Shown: piece after piece, positions 59,206 through 64,000 of the stretch | How positions within the stretch are numbered: position 1 is the stretch's first letter | Layout: the number at the start of each line of letters is the position of its first letter | NCBI GenBank assembly: GCA_022559845.1 | Contig: CM040125.1 | Location: 287,790,200-287,854,199, forward strand | Length of the DNA: 64,000 bases | Direction: 5' to 3' | Source: Amorphophallus konjac | Taxonomy: Eukaryota; Streptophyta; Magnoliopsida; Alismatales; Araceae | Notes under the pieces: generated by a model | Told to the model about the DNA's origin: nothing | The model's input: the letters and a program-made list of their open reading frames with translations, nothing else | The model's database searches: none | Made by a program: the position numbers and the translations under genes

Positions 59206-60714
59206 TCAGAAATAGAACTTGCGTAGTGTAGTCGCATTCCACATCCGAGGGATGGGTTCTCCTTCCATCGTAGATAGCCGGTATGCTCCTTTACCAAGCA
59301 TTTCGACCAGCCGGTAGGGGCCTTCCCAATTAGGGGATAACTTGCCCACCGCCTTAAGTGGTCGAGAGGCTTCGGCTTTCCTGAGGATGAAGTTTCCCGG
59401 TTGAAAGTGTCTATCTTGGACTTTGGCGTTATAGTATCGAGTGAGGCGGCGTTGATATTCTGTTGCTCAGATGCTGGCAATCTCTCGGAGCTCATCTGCT
59501 AGGTCGAGGTTTTCGAGCAATTTCTGGTCGTTTGCCTCGTGCGAGAAACAAATGACTCGGAGGGAGGGATTGGCAATCTCCAATGGGATAACGGCCTCGA
59601 CGCCATACACCAACTGAAAGGGACTTTCACCGGTTGCCGTTCTGGGAGTCGTTCTGTGTGACCAAAGTACGTTCGGTAATTCCTCAAGCCAGCTGCCCTT
59701 GGCTTTGCCGAGCCTGGTCTTGATGCCTTTTAAGATAGTCTTGTTGGCATTTTCGACCAGTCCGTTAGCCTGAGGGTGGGTAACCGAAGTGAAGTGATTT
59801 GGGATGTTTAGGTCGGCGCATCTGTCTCGGAAATAACGAGAATCAAATTGCCGACCATTATCTCTCACTATCACTCGGGGGATGCCGTAGCGACAAATGA
59901 TCGATTTCAAGATAAAACTCCAGACGACTGTCTCGGTGATTCTCGCTGTGGCTTCGGCCTCGATCCATTTGGTGAAGTAGTCGATGGCGACGATGATGAA
60001 CTTCTTCTGGGCTTGAGCCGTGGGGAACGGCCTGAGGATGTCGATTCCCCAGCGAGCGAAAGGGTATGGCTCGGCTAGGGTAACGAGCTCTATTGTCGGT
60101 TGATGGACCAGGTGGTCAAATCGCTGGCACGATCGCAGTGCTATACGTAGGTCGAGCAGTCGCACTGTAGATTGGGCCACCAATAACCTTGCCGTAGCAA
60201 GATCCTGGCGAGTGACCTTCCTCCTAAATGCGCTCCGCACAGGCCTTCGTGAACTTCTTAAATAGCTCGGTTGGCTTAGTCAGTACTGAGGCATTTCAAG
60301 AGATGACCGGAGAAGGATCTTCGATAGAGAGTGTTGTCCAGAATGACAAACCGCCGAGCTTGGTACTTCAATCTTCGGGCTTCCCGGGGGTCGGGAGGCT
60401 CTTGAGAGTCTTGGAGCCACAACAAGTAGGGGGTGCGCCAGTCGCTTGGGGAGGCCTGGTTAACAGCTAGGAGCTCCGAATCGATGCTCGATCGCTCTAG
60501 CTCTTCGAGAAGGACCGATCGAGTATCCTTGGGGTCAAGAGAGGAGGCCAGCCGAGAGAGGGCGTCCGCTCGGGAGTTTTCTTCCCGAGCTATTCGGACT
60601 GCCTCAAAGCTCTCGAACTGCTGTGCCACGACTCTGACTAGCTGGAGGTACTTGACCATCGGTGCTTCTTGAGCTTCGTAATGGCCATTGACCTGGCTAG
60701 CGACTAGTTCGTAA
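59206..60714 (-). pseudogene. pol: Tat G pol remnant: RNase H tail and integrase
   Basis: Sense minus. RNase H C-terminal third (VNGHYEAQEAPMVKYL ... IAREENSRADALSRLAS, 60705-60500), a linker, then the integrase zinc-finger region (CGAHLGGRSLARILLRQGYW) in the same frame. A frameshift near 60120-60150 moves the core to another frame: ARWGIDILRPFP, VRDNGRQFDS, NGLVENANKT. A stop near 59467 precedes the C-terminal module (FILRKAEASRPLKAVGKLSP, GPYRLVEMLGKGAYRL) ending TGA at 59206-59208. Several other stops occur near 60160-60276. No chromodomain, as expected for Tat. Gag, protease, RT and most of RNase H are missing; upstream sequence is an inverted aORF piece. Confidence 0.9.
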
Positions 60715-61097
60715 AGGCGCTCGGCTTCCTCCGCTCGGTCCACCAGCTCGGTACGCTCGGCCTCCCACCGGCCATCTAGCTCGGTGCAAGCAACACGCTC
60801 CTCTTCAAGAAGCCCGCACTTCCTCTTGAGCGATTCGCGAGCCCTAGCTAGTTACCCGGTCAATGCCCGAGCCTCCACCTGGCTCGCCCGCGCCAGCTCC
60901 CTAACGGATGAAAGCTCATGCCGGAGCCCATTACGCTCGTCGGTTAGCCGAGCCATCTTCCTGTCAGACCTGCCAAGGGTCCACGACAGGTTCACCTGCT
61001 CTGACTCCGACCGAGCGTAAGCTTCTGCCAGAGTGGCCCTAATCTGGGCTAGGACCAAGCCGCCCACCATAACCGTCTCGAGGGCCACGGAAGGGGA
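60715..61097 (-). pseudogene. Inverted fragment of a Tat aORF coiled coil, fused to RNase H
   Basis: Minus-strand reading ALETVMVGGLVLAQIRATLA ... ARLTDERNGLRHELSSVREL matches plus-strand 57080-57440. One TAA at 60852 sits where the other copy reads CAA. The frame is shared with the RNase H fragment, so the junction near 60705-60716 makes an in-frame chimera, presumably by illegitimate recombination. Its upstream end is cut by the right-edge Tat LTR with GGGGA (61093-61097) as the likely target duplication. Confidence 0.85.
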
Positions 61098-64000
61098 TGT
61101 GGACGCGGGATTTTTTTTATCTTTCCTTTAATATTATTGTTCATTTATTTATTTATTTGATTTGTTAGGCGTGCCAGTCACATGTGTGACGATTTCATTG
61201 TGCGCTCGACTTGACTTGGTCAGTCGATTGTGAAGTCCGAGTCGGGACCAAAAGTCCGCCATACCATAAAGGCTATGACGTTAATTACACCCTTCCTAAG
61301 AAGGACAACCCTTGATTAAACGCCAAAATAGGAGGCCACTCGGGGTGATAATAAAAGAAAAATAATAGTGCGTGATATTGAAGATATTATTATTCTGAGA
61401 AGGTAATTGAGCGAACGATAGTTTATTAAATCAGCATGACCCCCCCTTGTGTAGGTCGTGCCAGGTGGAGATAGGACACCATCCACACAGCGGCGGGGCG
61501 GAGCCTTGACAGTCATCGGGGACATATCCCCTTTCATTTTCCTCATCCAGCCAAAGGCCTCGCAGTATTCATATTCCCCGAAAAATCGAGCCAGACGGGA
61601 GGTGTATGATGGGCACTTCCCGGGACTTATCGGGGTTAAAACATCTATCGACATTTTGGCAGCATCTCCCCATAATCTGGATTATGCCCAGGGGAGAATA
61701 GGCTATCACCCACGGAGTGTCGGGATGAAAGCCGAGAAAAAGGAGGGGGCTACCCCCCCCCCCCCGCCACACTGTACATGTATGCCCTGGGGCAATGTTT
61801 GACTCTTCCCTTATAGGAGCCGGTGACACTCATGCAGTGGCAGAGCTCACCTCAGCTAAAAGGGGTTGCTCATAAACCCGGTACGGATCAGTGGAACATA
61901 AGGGAGTCTGACTTCCCTTTAATTTTATCCTCGGGATAGTTCTGGTGACTCATGGACATCCCTAAGTGGGTTTGATAGAGGTGTCGGAGGCTTGATGGGT
62001 GGCGGAGTAGGCTCTCGGCGCACCTTGGACTGGCCTGGAGGTTCCCGGCGCCAAGGTAAGGAATAGAAGGGGGTTCCCGGCGCGCCCAGGAGATATGCTC
62101 TCGGCGCAAGGGCCAAATGGCCAAGGGAGGTTGTCAGCGCCAGGGCCAAATGACCAAGGGTGTGGGCTTCTCAGCGCAAGGGCAAAGAGGCCAGGTTCCC
62201 AGTGCGCTGAAGAGAAGGCCAGGGAGTTCCCGGCGCTGGCTTCCCGGCGCGAGGAGGAATTGCTCAAAGGGGGGGGGTTCCCGGCGCGCAGGGGAGAAGG
62301 CCAGAGGATGGGCTTCCCGGCGCGATGGCAAAGCAACCAGGAGGGGGTTTTCCCGGCGCGGCCAGGATGCAAGGGTTCCCGGCGCGGAGGTCAGAAGGCC
62401 AGGACAGTTCTCGGCGCCTGAAGGATAGCGCCGAGAGCTGTTCATCTGATTTACTGTATGCGGGGCCGAGAGGTGTGAGGGCATCGGGATAAGAACAGAG
62501 CTTTACGGTACCCTGTTCTTGAATCTGTTGAGGATTCAGGGGTTTTCCTGGTGATTCAGGCCAAGATAGACGAGCCTTGGGAAATCAAAGAGCCCAATTC
62601 ATCAGACTACAACTGACTTTGGCTTGGATTTCAAAGGGAAGGTCGGAGGCGGAGAGTCATTTGGGGGAAACACGGTTTAGGGTAACTCTGTCACTAGCGT
62701 TCCTAATGATCCGTGAGGATGATTTCAGTATACTCTCCATCATCTGGGGGCCAAGAGATGACTGTCTCTAGCCCCGGGGATGACTTTGGCAAAGCCGATG
62801 AGCATGAATGCAACATCTAAGACCGAGAGGCGGTTGCTATGTATCTATGCTTTGCTTCAGAGGCCAAGGGATAGTCTGTCCCTGGCTCGGAAGCAAGCAT
62901 GAGGAGCGTTCGAGAAATGGGCGAATAAACAGGCGATCGATCGAACTGGGGAGGGGGATAGCATGCTATTGAGTCTTAAGAAGAGACAGACAACACGGGG
63001 GATGAGAATAGAGCTTCAGAGGAATAGACAGCAGGCCTCAACGGGAGCCTATAGTTTTCATTCATTCGAACATCACGGTTACACTCGCACATCTGGGGCA
63101 ATGCATAAAAGAAGGTATAGGCAGACTATGCCTTGCCCTAGCAGAGTAAAATCGGCTGTGATATCACAGCATACATCAAAAGGGGGAAGAGACAGAAGCA
63201 ATCGAAAATTAAAATAATGAACTACAGAAAAATGGGGAGGGGAGGGCGGAGCATTGACTCCTCTCCCTCCCCGTTGCCCACCTTCGATCAGGCTTCGAGA
63301 CTCCTTTCTTCTTTTTCCCTTCTGCCTCTTCCTATCTCGGATCAGGTTGCAGGCTCCCCTCTCCTCTCCTTGTTTTTTGTTTGTGGCTATCTGTTCAGGC
63401 TCTCTGTCCTTCTTTGCTATCTGCTCTAACTCTCTCCTGCCTCTTTTCGAATGAGGGGGTTTTATATCCCTTGTTGGTGTTCTCTCGGCAGGCTCGTCGC
63501 GACGCGCCTCAATTGTAGGCCGAGCTCCCGGCGCGTGGGACTCAAGCTTCTCGGCGCCGCTTTTGGGCTTCGACAAGGGGATCCCGGCGCCACTTTTATA
63601 GGCCCATTTAGGGCTTTTAAGACCTCACATAGACTTCGGCCTTTATTGGTCCTTCAAATGTATCAGGACCCGAGAAGGCCCTCCACTGGTGACACAGCTT
63701 CTATTGAGATCATTCACAGATTTTCATCAGTCGGTAGACTGGGGTTTCATCGGCATTGCCATCTGAATGACGACAAAGTCGGACATCATCTCATCGGTAT
63801 CGTCACCTGAACGGTGACAAGACCGGACATCAGCTTTAGCCTGAAAAGACTTCAGCCAGGTGACTGCTATTTCATCAGTGCCGTCGTCTGACTGACAATG
63901 GCATCGGACATCAGCTTGGCCCGGGAAAAGGCTTCAGCCGGGTAGATGGTTGACGAGCTTCATCATTGATCTTTTACTGTTGGTCTGATCTTCTTTTCAA
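61098..64000 (-). repeat. Tat LTR at the right edge (3' LTR or solo LTR)
   Basis: Starts TGTGGACGC on plus, i.e. the sense end is on the left; aligns with LTR A and would end about 40 bases past the window. The U5 block is 61165-61337. TATA-like TATAAAA (minus) lies at 63460-63466. The CCCGGCGC motif occurs upstream (63515-63595) and in a dense array downstream (62010-62440). A C run is at 61753-61765. Whether an internal region follows on the right cannot be seen. No gene. Confidence 0.85.
62010..62440. repeat. TTCCCGGCGCG motif array in the right-edge LTR
   Basis: About fifteen copies of (T)(C/T)CCGGCGC or TCTCGGCGC spaced 20-40 bases with AAGGCCA spacers. A perfect stem closes the array: TCTCGGCGC 62409-62417 with GCGCCGAGA 62428-62436. 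Confidence 0.9.

Noticed and set aside
59046..59495. 149-residue minus-strand ORF overlapping the integrase end
   Set aside because: It is a shifted frame over the true integrase C-terminal module, which is read in another frame.

Overview
The window is plant nuclear DNA, almost certainly angiosperm, and consists essentially entirely of nested Ty3/gypsy LTR retrotransposons. I see no unique host gene, tRNA, rRNA or CRISPR. Species cannot be told from the sequence. Three lineages are recognisable from protein motifs: Tat (A, F, G, and an LTR at the right edge), CRM-like chromoviruses (B and a non-autonomous relative, noaCRM) and Tekay/Del-like chromoviruses (C, D, H). CRM relatives often sit in or near centromeres, so a pericentromeric block is plausible but not shown.

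Layout, with boundaries from TG...CA ends, primer sites and 5-bp target duplications. 1-11015: Tat element A, sense minus, running off the left edge, inserted in the 3' LTR of B. 11016-39583: CRM-like element B, sense minus; its gag-pol is split by the Tekay LTR H (15588-35865). H is split by the non-autonomous Tekay element C (16718-32921), whose left LTR is split by noaCRM (19795-26997). 39584-61097: remains of Tat element G, with pol on minus and an antisense ORF (aORF) on plus. The aORF is cut by Tat LTR F (40994-56128), and F is cut by Tekay element D (42193-53108). 61098-64000: another Tat LTR, cut by the window edge about 40 bases before its expected end. The deepest nest is G > B > H > C > noaCRM.

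Every coding region carries premature stops or frameshifts, yet the two LTRs of C, D and noaCRM are very similar by eye, so these insertions are recent. The 'genes' are gag (capsid/nucleocapsid), pol (protease, reverse transcriptase, RNase H, integrase with or without chromodomain), the Tat antisense ORF, and an unfamiliar ORF carried by noaCRM in place of gag-pol.

Most unusual signals: (1) the Tat and Tekay LTR families each carry their own array of short CG-containing stem-loops, often on both sides of the TATA box; (2) noaCRM carries an unrecognised ORF of about 590 codons joined to the CRM integrase tail; (3) in Tat A a 17-nt U5/leader stem would enclose the likely primer site; (4) the Tat aORF has a clean candidate intron and is interrupted by an LTR with a perfect target duplication.
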